DNA of 64,000 bases, taken from assembly GCA_963807015.1 (NCBI GenBank), contig CAWEAS010000023.1:1-64000 (forward strand). Reading direction: 5' to 3'. Within the stretch, counting starts at the first letter, position 1. Every line of letters starts with the position of its first letter. Both the position numbers and the translations under genes were made by a program. The notes beneath the pieces are model-generated. The model saw only the letters and a list, made by a program, of their open reading frames with translations, searched no databases and was not told the DNA's origin. Positions 1 through 9,486 of this stretch are shown here, piece after piece. This DNA comes from JAJPKK01 sp963807015. GTDB lineage: Bacteria > Pseudomonadota > Alphaproteobacteria > Rhizobiales > Xanthobacteraceae.

Positions 1-74
1 CGGGCGTAGTTCAGTGGTAGAACGACAGCTTCCCAAGCTGTATGTCGTCGGTTCGATCCCGATCGCCCGCTCCA
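1..74 (+). tRNA. tRNA-Gly, anticodon CCC
   Basis: The cloverleaf is readable. The acceptor strand CGGGCG (first G lies just outside the window) pairs with the 3' CGCCCGC. The T arm contains GGTTCGATCC. The anticodon stem ACAGC/GCTGT encloses a TTCCCAA loop, giving anticodon CCC for glycine GGG codons. The discriminator T and CCA are genome-encoded (71-74). The gene is short by one 5' base because the window begins inside it. Confidence 0.95.
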
Positions 75-538
75 ACAACCATCTCAGTGCTCATTCATCA
101 CTAGCTTGTTGAAAGCATTGGCTGGCGACAAAGCTCGCGCCCGCCGGGAAGGGTTTTTTCCTCGGGCGCAATGTCATGCCCTTCGATGCCAGCGATGATT
201 ACGCCAAGGGTCGCCGCCAGCGTACCGAGGACCGTTCCAGCACGGGGCCAATGCCGATCTCAATCGGCGCTGGCAAAGCACCGCGAATTGTCAAGAGAGA
301 TTGGGCGCGGATTCCGAAAATCCGCGCGGGACGCAAGGGCGGGGACGCGCGCCCACAACACGGCGCGAATGCGCGCATCACCAAGGGGCTGATGGCTAGG
401 CTTCCGAGTAGGAACAGAGCGCGTGGCACGACGTACCGGTCTGTCAGCCGGGGTACATGGACGTTCGACTTGAGCTGCGTTTCGGGGGATCGTCGTGAGC
501 CTCCTTGGATGGTTCAACCACTGCGAAAACGCGGCGTG
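75..538. other. Intergenic region with a hairpin and no convincing gene
   Basis: About 460 bases between the tRNA and the end of the molybdoenzyme gene. A nested hairpin lies at 137-169 (GCGCCCG paired with CGGGCGC, inner T-run) and could terminate the tRNA transcript, but it lacks a T tail after the stem. Minus-strand frames around 180-430 give short, frame-switching, membrane-like stretches that may be the remnant of a decayed gene. I could not identify it. Confidence 0.4.
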
Positions 539-2761
539 CTACATCAGCTTATCGAGGGTAATCGGCAGGTCGCGGACGCGCTTTCCGGTCGCGTGGTAGA
601 CCGCGTTGGCGATCGCAGCCGGAACGCCGACGATGCCGATCTCGCCGACCCCTTTGACGCCGAGCGGATTGCTATCGTCCGGCTCGTCGACGAAGATGAC
701 TTTTATGTCCTCGACGTCCGCGTTCACCGGCACGAGATATTCGGCGATGTTGGCGTTGACGATGCGACCGTCCCTGTGATCGATCAACGTCTCCTCGCGC
801 AGCGCCATGCCGATGCCCCAGACCACGCTGCCCAGGATCTGACTGCTCGCGGTCTTGGTGTTCAGGATGCGCCCGGCGGCGACCGCGCTGACGACGCGCG
901 TGACACGGATCACGCCGAGCTGCTCGTCCACCTTCACCTCGGCGAAGATCGCCGAATGTGTGTTGTGAGCGCGCGGGTCCTGACCGGGATTGGTCGTCAG
1001 CTCCCGCTCGATGCGATCGACCGCGCCGTAGCGCATGGCATCCGCGATCGACACCGAACGCGACGGATCGCTTTTGCTCACCAGTGCGCCGTCGACAAGC
1101 GCGACGTCGCTCGAAGCTGCGTTAGCGAGCGGCGAATTGGGAATCCGCTTGGCCAGCCGCAACAACTCCTCGCCGATGGCGGCGGCGGTCGTCGCTATCC
1201 CATTCGACACCGAGACCGCAATCCATGAGCCGCCCTCGACCGGCGATTGCGGCAGGCTCGAGTCGCCGAGCTTGATGCTGATATTCTCGAGCGGCAGGCC
1301 GAGCTTGTCGGCCGCTACCTGCGCCATGATGGTGTAGGTGCCGGTGCCGATATCCGAGGTCGCGCACGCGACTTCCGCATGGCCGTTGGCGCTGACAATG
1401 ATCCGCACAGCGATCGGTGCCTGGAACGCATCCCAGACGCCTGTGGCCATGCCCCAGCCGACCAAGTCGCTGCCGTCCCGCATCGAGCGCGGTTCCGGAT
1501 TGCGCTTGTCCCAGCCGAACGCCGCGGCGCCCTGGCGATAGCATTCACGCAGTGCCTTGCTGCTGAATGGCTGATCGGTGTTTTGATCGCGATCGGAATA
1601 GCAGCGCAGGCGAAGTTCGAGCGGATCGAGTTTGAGCGCAGCCGCAAGCTCGTCCATCGCACATTCAAGTGCGTAGACGCCGGTGGCGGCGCTTGGACAG
1701 CGCATGTCGCACGACGTGGGAAGGTCGAGCTTGGCGGTCTTATGTGCGTAACTTGCGTTGGCGCACGCATAGAGCGGTCCCGACCAACCGGTCTCCTGCC
1801 GGAAGTAATCTTCGTATTGCGATGTCACGGTGACCGCGTCGTGGGTGATCGCCTCAAGCGCTCCTCCCGCGTTGGCGCCGAGCGCAATGCGCTGAATCAT
1901 CGCCGGCCGATAGCCGAGCGCGTACATCTGCGGCCGAGTCAGCACCACGCGTACGGAGCGCCGCAGCGCAAGCGCCGCGAGCATCGCCAGCACGGCCTCG
2001 AATTGCGGACGCAACCCGACGCCGAATGCGCCGCCGACGAATGGCGACACAACGCGCACGTCGTCAGGCTTCAGGCTGAACACACTGCAGAGATAGCGCT
2101 GGACGTTCTGCACGCCTTGGGTCTTGTCGTAGACAGTAAGCTTGCCGTTCGCCTCGTAGACTACCGTCGATGCAAAGAGCTCCATTGGATTGTGATGCTC
2201 GATCGGCGTGTAGTATTCGGCCTCATGGCGCACCGCGGCAGCGGCAAGACCCTGCTTGGAATTCCCACGAGGCCTCGGCGGCGCGAACACGGCCTCTAAC
2301 GGGTTCGTCGGCGGCGGGACGGGAGCGGCCGCATCGCGTTGACGAAATACGTCGGTGACATGGGCCTCCTGCTCATACTCCACCCGAACCAGCGAGGCGG
2401 CGAAGCGGGCGACCTCCGAGGTCTCCGCGACAACGAGCGCAATCGGCTGGCCGTTGAACATGATCCTGTTGTCGTAGAGCGGCCGGAACGGCGATCCCAA
2501 CGGGGCCACGTCATCCTTGTAGGCCTTGTCGTTGTCGGCCATCTGCGGGCGATGGGCGTGCGTAAGCACGTCGACCACGCCCTTCACGCGCTTCGCCTCG
2601 CTGGTGTCGATGCGCGTGATGCGACCTTTCGTGATCGTCGAGGTGACGAGGCTGCCGTGGAGGAGACCGGGTGCATTGAACTCGGCGGCATATTTTGCCG
2701 AGCCGGTAACCTTCGCGACGCCGTCGATACGGGATGTGGCAGTGCCGATGTAAGGTGCCAT
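539..2761 (-). CDS. Aldehyde/xanthine oxidoreductase, molybdopterin-binding large subunit (PaoC-like)
   Basis: 740 aa, the usual size for the molybdenum-cofactor subunit of the xanthine oxidase family. The N-terminus (DGVAKVTGSAKYAAEF) is the a/b-hammerhead domain. The later MPT-binding domains include GGAFGVG and GGSWIAVSVSNG. Near the C-terminus GVKGVGEIG carries the glutamate that acts as catalytic base in this family. It would hydroxylate aldehydes or heterocycles using water, passing electrons through the FeS/FAD partners encoded just upstream. It is the last gene of a three-gene operon in the order FeS, FAD, Mo, matching E. coli paoABC, with 8 nt to the FAD gene. There is no signal peptide; export would depend on the Tat-tagged FeS partner. 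The substrate cannot be read from the sequence. Confidence 0.9.
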   Translation of the reverse strand: MAPYIGTATSRIDGVAKVTGSAKYAAEFNAPGLLHGSLVTSTITKGRITRIDTSEAKRVKGVVDVLTHAHRPQMADNDKAYKDDVAPLGSPFRPLYDNRIMFNGQPIALVVAETSEVARFAASLVRVEYEQEAHVTDVFRQRDAAAPVPPPTNPLEAVFAPPRPRGNSKQGLAAAAVRHEAEYYTPIEHHNPMELFASTVVYEANGKLTVYDKTQGVQNVQRYLCSVFSLKPDDVRVVSPFVGGAFGVGLRPQFEAVLAMLAALALRRSVRVVLTRPQMYALGYRPAMIQRIALGANAGGALEAITHDAVTVTSQYEDYFRQETGWSGPLYACANASYAHKTAKLDLPTSCDMRCPSAATGVYALECAMDELAAALKLDPLELRLRCYSDRDQNTDQPFSSKALRECYRQGAAAFGWDKRNPEPRSMRDGSDLVGWGMATGVWDAFQAPIAVRIIVSANGHAEVACATSDIGTGTYTIMAQVAADKLGLPLENISIKLGDSSLPQSPVEGGSWIAVSVSNGIATTAAAIGEELLRLAKRIPNSPLANAASSDVALVDGALVSKSDPSRSVSIADAMRYGAVDRIERELTTNPGQDPRAHNTHSAIFAEVKVDEQLGVIRVTRVVSAVAAGRILNTKTASSQILGSVVWGIGMALREETLIDHRDGRIVNANIAEYLVPVNADVEDIKVIFVDEPDDSNPLGVKGVGEIGIVGVPAAIANAVYHATGKRVRDLPITLDKLM

Positions 2762-2769
2762 GACGATCC

Positions 2770-3786
2770 TCAGACGATTTTCTTGGACGATTGCGACTGC
2801 GGCGTACCGCGCGCGGCTTGCGTGAGCGCGCGCCTAATGCAGCGACGCGCGAGATCGATCTTGAAGGTGTTGCGCCCGTAGCCCCTGGCGTCGCGCAGCA
2901 GTACATCCGCCGCGCGAGCGAACGTCGCGGCATTGGCGGGCTGCCCGCGCAGCGCTGCTTCCGCCTGCGGATCGCGCCACGGCTTGTGCGCGACGCCGCC
3001 AAGCGCGAAGCGTCCTTCCTTGATGATATCGCCATCAAGCTCGAGCCCGACCGCGACGGACACAAGGGCGAACGCATACGAAAGCCGGTCGCGAATCTTC
3101 AGATACGTGTAGTTCCTCGCAAAACCCTGCGGCGGCACTTCCACCGCGGTGATGATCTCGCCGGTGTTGAGGTTGGTGTCGCGTTGCGGTGTATCGCCCG
3201 GCAGACGGTGGAAGTCCGCGAATTTGATGATGCGATCACCCGACGCGCCGGTGACATGGACATTGGCCTCCAACATCGCGAGCGCCACGCACATGTCGGA
3301 TGGGTGAACCGCGATACAGGCGTCGCTCGCGCCGAGGATCGCATGCATGCGATTATGACCGTCAATGGCAGTGCAGCCGCTGCCCGGCTCGCGTTTGTTG
3401 CAGGGCGTCGCTACGTCGTAGAAGTAGTGGCAGCGCGTACGCTGCAACAAGTTGCCGCCGGTCGATGCCATGTTCCGCAATTGTTGCGAGGCACCCGCCA
3501 TGATCGCGCTGGCGAGAACCGGATAGCGTGTCTCCACCAGCGGGTGATAAGCAAGATCGGTATTGCGTACGAGCGCCCCGATGCGCAGACCGCCGCCCGG
3601 CGTGTTTTCGACCTGCTTCAGCGGCAGGCGCGTGATGTCGATGACCTTCGTTGGTCGTTCGACATCCATTTTCATCAAATCGATCAGATTGGTGCCGCCG
3701 GCCACAAACTTCACATTGGGGTCGCCGGCGATCTGGCGGACCGCGTCCGCGACGTCGGTGGCGCGCGCATACTGAAAGTTGATCAT
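2770..3786 (-). CDS. FAD-binding subunit of molybdenum aldehyde oxidoreductase (PaoB-like)
   Basis: 338 aa. The N-terminal FAD-binding PCMH-type domain shows VAGGTNLIDLMK near residue 30, followed by a CO-dehydrogenase flavoprotein C-terminal domain. Between the FAD loops is an insertion with cysteines at 119, 129, 138 and 157 (LLQRTRC, TPCNKREPGSGC, SDAC). This is the arrangement by which PaoB-type subunits carry an extra [4Fe-4S] cluster, and it separates this protein from ordinary CoxM/XdhB. The ATG at 3786 was chosen because it overlaps the stop of the FeS gene (ATGA) and begins directly at MINFQYARA; the open frame extends further upstream but that part looks non-coding. Confidence 0.88.
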   Translation of the reverse strand: MINFQYARATDVADAVRQIAGDPNVKFVAGGTNLIDLMKMDVERPTKVIDITRLPLKQVENTPGGGLRIGALVRNTDLAYHPLVETRYPVLASAIMAGASQQLRNMASTGGNLLQRTRCHYFYDVATPCNKREPGSGCTAIDGHNRMHAILGASDACIAVHPSDMCVALAMLEANVHVTGASGDRIIKFADFHRLPGDTPQRDTNLNTGEIITAVEVPPQGFARNYTYLKIRDRLSYAFALVSVAVGLELDGDIIKEGRFALGGVAHKPWRDPQAEAALRGQPANAATFARAADVLLRDARGYGRNTFKIDLARRCIRRALTQAARGTPQSQSSKKIV

Positions 3787-4391
3787 GACCGCCCCATCGC
3801 TTGCTGGATTGCCGCGACGATATTCGGGTAGGCGCCGCAGCGGCATATGTTGCCGCTCATGAGTTCGCGGATGTCGTCCGTGCTCTTCGCCCTGCCCTCT
3901 GCGATCAATCCGGCCGCCGAGCAGATTTGCCCGGGCGTGCAGTAGCCGCATTGGAACGCGTCATGATCGATGAACGCCTGCTGCAGCGGATGCAGCGCGC
4001 CGTCGGCCGCCAGGCCTTCGATCGTGGTGATCTGTGCGCCATCGCACATAACGGCGAACGTCAGGCACGAGTTGATGCGCCGGCCGTCCATCAGGACGGT
4101 GCAAGCGCCGCACTGACCCTGATCGCAGCCCTTCTTCGTGCCGGTCAGGTCGAGATGCTCGCGCAGCAAATCGAGCAGCGTTGTGCGGGGATCTAGCTCG
4201 AAGTCATGACGCGCGCCGTTGACGGTCATGCTCGCTGATACCGTTTGCGGCGCTGTCAAAGTCGTGGGCGATTGAGCTGCCTCACTTGATCGCAATCCCA
4301 GGGCAACTGGAACCGTCGCCCCGGCGACGACAACCTCACGGCGCGTTGGCTGGTTCGAGGAGCGGGAATCCATATGTCGGCTATCGCTCAT
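3783..4391 (-). CDS. [2Fe-2S] subunit of periplasmic aldehyde oxidoreductase, Tat-exported (PaoA-like)
   Basis: 202 aa. A twin-arginine leader (TRREVVVAGATVPVALGL) precedes the domain. A plant-type ferredoxin domain follows with GCDQGQCGACTVL, then a helical second [2Fe-2S] domain with CGYCTPGQIC and GNICRCG. Both clusters have all their cysteines. It shuttles electrons from the Mo centre to FAD. The Tat signal implies the whole heterotrimer is exported to the periplasm by hitch-hiking, as known for E. coli PaoABC. The ATG at 4391 has an AGGAG six bases upstream. First gene of the operon; its stop overlaps the FAD subunit start. Confidence 0.9.
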   Translation of the reverse strand: MSDSRHMDSRSSNQPTRREVVVAGATVPVALGLRSSEAAQSPTTLTAPQTVSASMTVNGARHDFELDPRTTLLDLLREHLDLTGTKKGCDQGQCGACTVLMDGRRINSCLTFAVMCDGAQITTIEGLAADGALHPLQQAFIDHDAFQCGYCTPGQICSAAGLIAEGRAKSTDDIRELMSGNICRCGAYPNIVAAIQQAMGRS

Positions 4392-4697
4392 TCTCAACTC
4401 CTATCGAGGGGATCGCATTAGGTTGCTTGTTGAACGGTAGTGATCGGTAAGCGCGATTTCTCAGATAAGATTGCGCTTACAGTTGTCCAGCCGGCGCTCG
4501 CGGAGCGATGCGCTCGCAAACGGCATTGCCTCTCATATCGAAATCAGGCGTCCGCGTCGTGATGTAAATTGTGCGGCGGAACCGATATTTAGAAACTCAA
4601 GTCCGTTCGAACTCTTCGGGTAATCTTTCGCTAAAATTCGAGCTTTAAGCGACAATAGCGCGTCGCTCTCGCCCGGTTAACCGCTGTCTCGCCTCCC
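4392..4697. other. Intergenic region upstream of the aldehyde oxidoreductase operon
   Basis: About 300 bases, visibly more A/T-rich than its surroundings, that must hold the promoter of the minus-strand oxidoreductase operon. I see no confident -35/-10 pair, no operator palindrome and no small gene. Confidence 0.35.
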
Positions 4698-5537
4698 TCA
4701 CTTCCGCGCCGCGTTGAAGTGGCGCAAATCCGGCGGCGGTTGATCCTTGCGGGTCGGCATCAGACGACCATCAGCACCGACGAAGTAGTCCTCATCGCCG
4801 ACGATGACGTGCCGATTGTTCTCGGTGCAATTGTCCTCGAACCAGATGACATTGCGATCGCGGCGATAGCGCTTGTTCACGCTCCACGGCCGCGTCAGCG
4901 CATGGTCGATGGTCGTGATGTCGTTGTGCAAGACGTCAGAGTCGGCCTTGTCGAGATAGATTCGCTCCAGAACGATCGACTGGTTGTCGGCGTGAAGCGG
5001 AATGCCGCTAGGCTCGAAGACACGTGGGCCCTTGAAATTCCGGGTCTCGACTTCGAGTGTGTCGAAGCGGCCATCGCCGTCGGTATCGAGCCAGCGGCCG
5101 ATCGAATAACCGGCAAACGACGGTTCGATCTCGGCCGGCCAAGTACGGCCGTCGGTGTAGATGCGGCGCGGCAGGAACGGATGGAAGTTCACATAAGTGA
5201 TGTTCGGCATGATGACGAACTCGATCGGCCAAGCGACCGTCATCATGCGCGGCATGCCATTGCTGATGCACGTAACAAGCCTGTCGCCACCTTGTCCACC
5301 GGCGGCCTGGTCGGCAAGGCTCGCAGCCAATACCGCCTGATATTCGAGCGTCAGCGGCGCCTGCTGGCCGAGCCCGGGCGGCTTGGCCGGATCCCACATA
5401 AAGCCGACGCCAGGCGGCCTGAGCCACTGGCCTGACCAGTCGGGATACTTGGTTTCATCGAACGCCACGGCTGCCGACATCATCGCGACCGACATCGCGA
5501 TGAAAGCTCCCAGGCACAACACCCCTCGATCAATCAT
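4698..5537 (-). CDS. Secreted protein of unknown function, DxDGDGRxD motif (copy 1)
   Basis: 279 aa with a signal peptide (GVLCLGAFIAMSVAMMSAAVAF). The mature part starts YPDWSGQW and contains DTDGDGRFD, an EF-hand-like Asp-rich loop likely to bind calcium, followed by LEVETR and the block TTIDHALTRPWSV. I do not recognise a named family. A clear paralogue lies in this window at 37386-38240 with the same blocks in the same order. The ATG at 5537 follows a GGAGGA ribosome site; the open frame extends upstream without a convincing start. The gene stands alone between the oxidoreductase operon and a GDSL hydrolase. Confidence 0.75.
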   Translation of the reverse strand: MIDRGVLCLGAFIAMSVAMMSAAVAFDETKYPDWSGQWLRPPGVGFMWDPAKPPGLGQQAPLTLEYQAVLAASLADQAAGGQGGDRLVTCISNGMPRMMTVAWPIEFVIMPNITYVNFHPFLPRRIYTDGRTWPAEIEPSFAGYSIGRWLDTDGDGRFDTLEVETRNFKGPRVFEPSGIPLHADNQSIVLERIYLDKADSDVLHNDITTIDHALTRPWSVNKRYRRDRNVIWFEDNCTENNRHVIVGDEDYFVGADGRLMPTRKDQPPPDLRHFNAARK

Positions 5538-5667
5538 GGCAGTCCTCCGCGGGTCTCGCTGAACGTCGGTTGGACTGGCGTCGCCAGTCGTGCAAGCGAC
5601 ACCCCTCCGTGCGCACACTCTGTTGGCAGTGCCGCTCGTCGCTCTTTCGTAAATCTTGGCGCCGACC

Positions 5668-7001
5668 TCACTGCAACAACTTCAAGTCGATCGCCTCCGC
5701 CATTGCCTTGTAGCCGGCATCATTGGGATGAAGGTGATCTCCGCTGTCGAACGCGGATGCAATCGCCGCCGGGTGGGTTGGATCGGCGACAACAGCATCG
5801 AAATCGATGATCGCGTCGAAGGCCCCACTTTTCCTGATCCAGTTGTTGACGGCTTGACGCTTTGCTTCCTTGTCGGGCGAGAAATAACCGACATTAGGGC
5901 CGTTCGCGAGGGCGTGTTCGAACGGCGTGAGCGGACTGCCGATGACTTTGAGGCCTCGCAGGTGCGCCCGTTCGATCAATTGCTTGTAGCCGGCGATGAT
6001 TTCGTCGGCCGTGCGCACGATGCCGTTCGGCTCGATCGGCGTGCCCGGCCAGCCGATATCGTTGATCCCAACGAGCACGATGATGTGCGACACCGCCGGC
6101 TGGCTCAAGACATCGCGCTCGAAACGAGCAAGGGCGCTGATGCCGGCGCCGTCGCTCAACACGCGATTGCCGGCAATGCCCTGGTTCAAAACCGCCGACG
6201 CGATGCCCGCGTCCTTCAAGCGCCGGGCAAGCACATCGGGCCAGCGGTGATTGGCATTCACGGTCGAGGCCGAACCATCGGTGATCAATCGCCGAAGGCC
6301 ACGATGGCGCGGACAGGTGTTGCGGAGTCGACCATGATGCCGGTGAGGAAAAAACGATTGGCGAAGTGGTCGGCAACCGGGAATTCCGTACTGGCGGTAT
6401 GGTCGCCGGACGCCGACACATAGGCAGTTTGCAGCCCGGTCGCATGCACGGTCGTCAAATCGGTGGCGGCCGGCAAATAAAGGCTCACGGCAAGGTCAGA
6501 GAGCGGCGCAACCGCAAGCTCGACCGGATCGCTGAGCGCCGGTGCGCCGGGCGGGATAATGACCGACTTGGCTCCTCCAAAGGTCACAACGCGCGAACTC
6601 CCCGCCGCTATTCCCGCCCCCTCGCCCGCGAGCGCGACGCTGGCGGCGCCGATCAAGACGGGTCGCTGGCCGAATTCGTTCGACAGGCGGAGCCGGACCT
6701 TGTTGCCGCCGACGCTGAGATGCACGATTTGACGAATGGTGCGATCGGAAAAACTCGTTGGAATGATGCCGCGCGGCGCCTGCGGACTGGCAGTCCAGCT
6801 GCCGATCCAACTCGCGACCTGGGCGCCGGCCGGATGACACGCGAATAAGAGGACCGACACGATCGCCGCAGCAACTCGACCGCCGCATAACGTGCGGCGG
6901 TCACGGACCACGTTCTTGACGGAGCAGTCGCCATCGAGGGGCGAGGAGGAAGTGCTCGCGAACTTGGCAGCACTTACGATCATTTTGTGTAACGAGTTCA
7001 T
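5668..7001 (-). pseudogene. SGNH/GDSL-family esterase, frameshifted at the catalytic serine codon
   Basis: Two adjoining frames together encode one secreted hydrolase. The 5' part (7001 to about 6286) has a signal peptide ending HPAGAQ and an N-terminal accessory domain starting SWIGSWTASPQ, and runs into AIVAFGD then stop. The catalytic part (from about 6290 down to 5668) starts ITDG in another frame and continues with NQGIAGNR, GINDIG and the C-terminal block DHLHPND carrying the Asp-His pair. The expected junction GDSITDG needs one more base: GATTGATC is seen where GATTCGATC would restore it. The nucleophile Ser is therefore lost as it stands. It may be a sequencing error or true inactivation. 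Start chosen at 7001 after a GAGGGAG site. Confidence 0.8.
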
Positions 7002-7060
7002 GATGCGCTCCCTCTTGACGAAGCCTTCCGGCAATCCAGTCCAACCAGCGTAACAATCAA

Positions 7061-8194
7061 CTAATTCGTCCCGGCCTTGCCTGCGGTGTAGGTCTTGGAA
7101 AAGCCGTTGCGGGCGTTAGTCACCGTGAAAGTTCCATCGGGCTGGGCCGCGACCTTGATCCAGAACGCCTGCCCATTATGAGCAGGCGGTGGCGGAGTGC
7201 TGGGGCCGGGGGTCGGAGCTGCGATCGGTGCGACGGGCATGGCCGCGGAAGGTTCGTCGAGCAGATTGGCGATGAACATGCCTGGCACCGTGTACTCTTG
7301 CCCGCTGAGCTGGGAGAAGTGAATCTGCCACAAGTCCTCGAGCCCCGGCGACGTGTGAATGACTTTCATCACTTCCGGCGGACCGCCTTTCCGAGTGCCA
7401 TTGTTCATGATGGCGACGCGTGGATGGGTCGCGTGAATCATCACCTCTGAATTCGACGAATCGACGCCGTGGTGCAGTCCGAGGAACGCATCGACGGCGC
7501 CGATGCGGTTCGTCGGGCACATCAGCTCGAATTCCTTGTTCTTGGTGAGATCGCCGAGATGGATGGTGCGGAATTTTCCGAACGCCACCGCGATGGCGAC
7601 CGACATCGGGTCTTCAGCGTTGTTCGTGCCGGGCTTAAAGCTCGCGCAGTACGGATTGGGTGCGCCGGCGCCCGGCAGTGCGGTTTTGATAATCTCTCCC
7701 GCCGACGTCACGACGTCGATATCGAGCCCCGCAATCGCGATCTTGTCGCCCGCCTTTGCGACAGTGTGCTTCGCGCCGGCGTAGAGCGTCGGATAAACCT
7801 TGGCCAGGAATTCGTCGACGGCTGGATTGGGCTGGACGTTCTGGCCGTGATCGATGAAGTCGCGAATTGGGATGCGTTTGGCGAGCTCCGCGAGTCCGCC
7901 GTAATGGTCGCCGTGCCAATGCGTGGTGATCAGATGGTCGATCTGGGTGAGGTGAGCGTCACGCGCCGCATCCATGATCCGTTCGGCATCGCGTACCGAC
8001 GCTTGCGGCCCGACATTGCCGGTGTCGATGAGAAGCGACTGTCCTGACGGCGCCACGAACAGCGTAGCGTTGCCGCCCTCGACGTCGACCACGTAGATAT
8101 CGAGAGTCGTACGGGTCTGCGCGGCAGTGCTGAAAGCCTGCACCATGAGCGCCATCGCGGCGGCCGTTGCCGCCAGCCATTCTCTGCTGCCCAT
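7061..8194 (-). CDS. Secreted MBL-fold metallohydrolase (ComEC/Rec2-like MBL domain)
   Basis: 377 aa. A signal peptide (MGSREWLAATAAAMALMVQA) leads into a metallo-beta-lactamase domain that begins LDIYVVDVEGGNATL, with LLIDTGN and the zinc motif THWHGDHYGG. Later ligands are probably IHLGDLT and LGLHHGVD. This type resembles the extracellular MBL domain of competence proteins and secreted MBL hydrolases; the substrate is unknown. The C-terminus has a Pro-rich linker (TPGPSTPPPPA) followed by a small beta domain (FWIKVAAQPDGTFTVTN). The ATG at 8194 is preceded by GGGAGGA. It lies 59 nt upstream of the GDSL gene on the same strand, so the two may be co-transcribed. Confidence 0.8.
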   Translation of the reverse strand: MGSREWLAATAAAMALMVQAFSTAAQTRTTLDIYVVDVEGGNATLFVAPSGQSLLIDTGNVGPQASVRDAERIMDAARDAHLTQIDHLITTHWHGDHYGGLAELAKRIPIRDFIDHGQNVQPNPAVDEFLAKVYPTLYAGAKHTVAKAGDKIAIAGLDIDVVTSAGEIIKTALPGAGAPNPYCASFKPGTNNAEDPMSVAIAVAFGKFRTIHLGDLTKNKEFELMCPTNRIGAVDAFLGLHHGVDSSNSEVMIHATHPRVAIMNNGTRKGGPPEVMKVIHTSPGLEDLWQIHFSQLSGQEYTVPGMFIANLLDEPSAAMPVAPIAAPTPGPSTPPPPAHNGQAFWIKVAAQPDGTFTVTNARNGFSKTYTAGKAGTN

Positions 8195-8393
8195 CGAATC
8201 CTCCCTGGCGCGATCGCGTCGCGCCGGGATCAGGCTATCAATCGGCGGCCCACTCCGAAAGGCACCCGCCTTTGGATCGTTCCGTATCAGTCTCTTTCGC
8301 GGTAAGAAGAGAGATGGATGGCCGAAACAAGTTTCCGCCATGCCCCGCCCGGATCGGAGTCCGGCAAAATAGCCCAGGCGTAGGCGCACCGAC

Positions 8394-9378
8394 ATGAGGG
8401 TACTCATATTTGCAATCGCCGCGGCGCTGACCCTGACCGCAGGCGTCGAGGCGCAGGGCACCTATCCCGAGAAGCCCGTGCGGATCATCATCGAACTCGG
8501 CACCGGGAAGTTCCACCGATGTGTCGGTGCGTCTGATGGCGGAACGGCTGTCCGCGATTTGGAAACACCAGGTGGTCGTCGACAATCGCCCCGGCGGTGG
8601 TGGGTCGATGGCTGCTCGCGCCGGCCAAGCGGCAACACCGGACGGCTACACCTTCTACGTCGGCGCAGCTTCAACGTTCATCGCGGTCAAGGGCGCGCCG
8701 GGCGTCGCGACCAACTTGCCGATCGAGCTGCCGCGTGATTTCACGCCAATCGGTTTCATTACTCTTCAGCCAATGTTCATTGCGGTGGCGCCGCAGCTCG
8801 GCGTAAAGTCATTGCCCGAGTTGATTGCGCTTGCGAAGAACAAGCCCGATCAGTTGAGCTACGCCACGACAGGGCGCGGTCGCATGACCCACCTGACCAT
8901 GGAGCTCCTGCAGGAACGCGCCGGGATCAAACTGCAGATGATTCCGTACACGGGGGGACCGACCGCAGCGATGAGCGACGTCGGGACTGGCCGTGTCGCC
9001 ATTGTCACCGAGGGCTACTCCGGATTGGCCGGCGGCATCACCAGCGGCCTGATCAAAAGCATTGCTGTTGCCTCGCTCGAGCGGCTTCCCGATTTCCCGG
9101 ACCTGCCGACCGTCGCGGAAACACTGCCGGACTTCGTCGCCGGCGGCTGGAACGTGCTGTTGGCACCCGTCGGCACGCCGGGGGCGATCATCCAGAAAGC
9201 CAGCGCCGATCTTCGCGTGGCGATGGACGATGCTGAGGTAAAGCAGAAGCTCGCCCAGCTTGGTGCCTACCCGCACGCGATGACACCTGACGAAGTCACA
9301 CAGTTCGCCACGGGTCAGCAAAGGACCTGGAAACCTATCGCGGAGAAGGTGGCGAAGGAGATGGCCCAGTCGCCTTGA
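8394..9378 (+). pseudogene. Bug/TctC-type tripartite tricarboxylate receptor, 1-nt frameshift
   Basis: The reading starts with a signal peptide (MRVLIFAIAAALTLTAG) and the conserved YPEKPVRIIIELG. It then loses frame at about 8508 and resumes as DVSVRLMAERL, VVVDNRPGGGG and the rest of a Bug-family periplasmic solute receptor to 9378. One extra A in GGGAAGTT explains the break; GGGAGTT would give the family-typical GTGSSTDV. Such receptors bind carboxylates for TctAB-type transporters or act as orphan sensors. No tctAB genes are nearby. If the frameshift is real, the receptor is not made. Confidence 0.85.
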
Positions 9379-9486
9379 TAGACGTCCGCGCCACCCGACA
9401 CGCCGGCAACGCGACTTAAAAACCAAACCGCGAGAAAGACGCTTCGCGACCCGGCTCAAGTCGCGAAAGAACGCTGCAAATCGGCG

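Noticed and set aside
199..429. 76-codon minus-strand frame with membrane-like stretches
   Set aside because: No start with a ribosome site, changes frame to keep any resemblance to a protein, and no family recognised; kept only as a possible remnant in the intergenic entry.
176..1228. Long plus-strand open frame over the molybdoenzyme gene
   Set aside because: Antisense shadow of a strongly conserved minus-strand gene.
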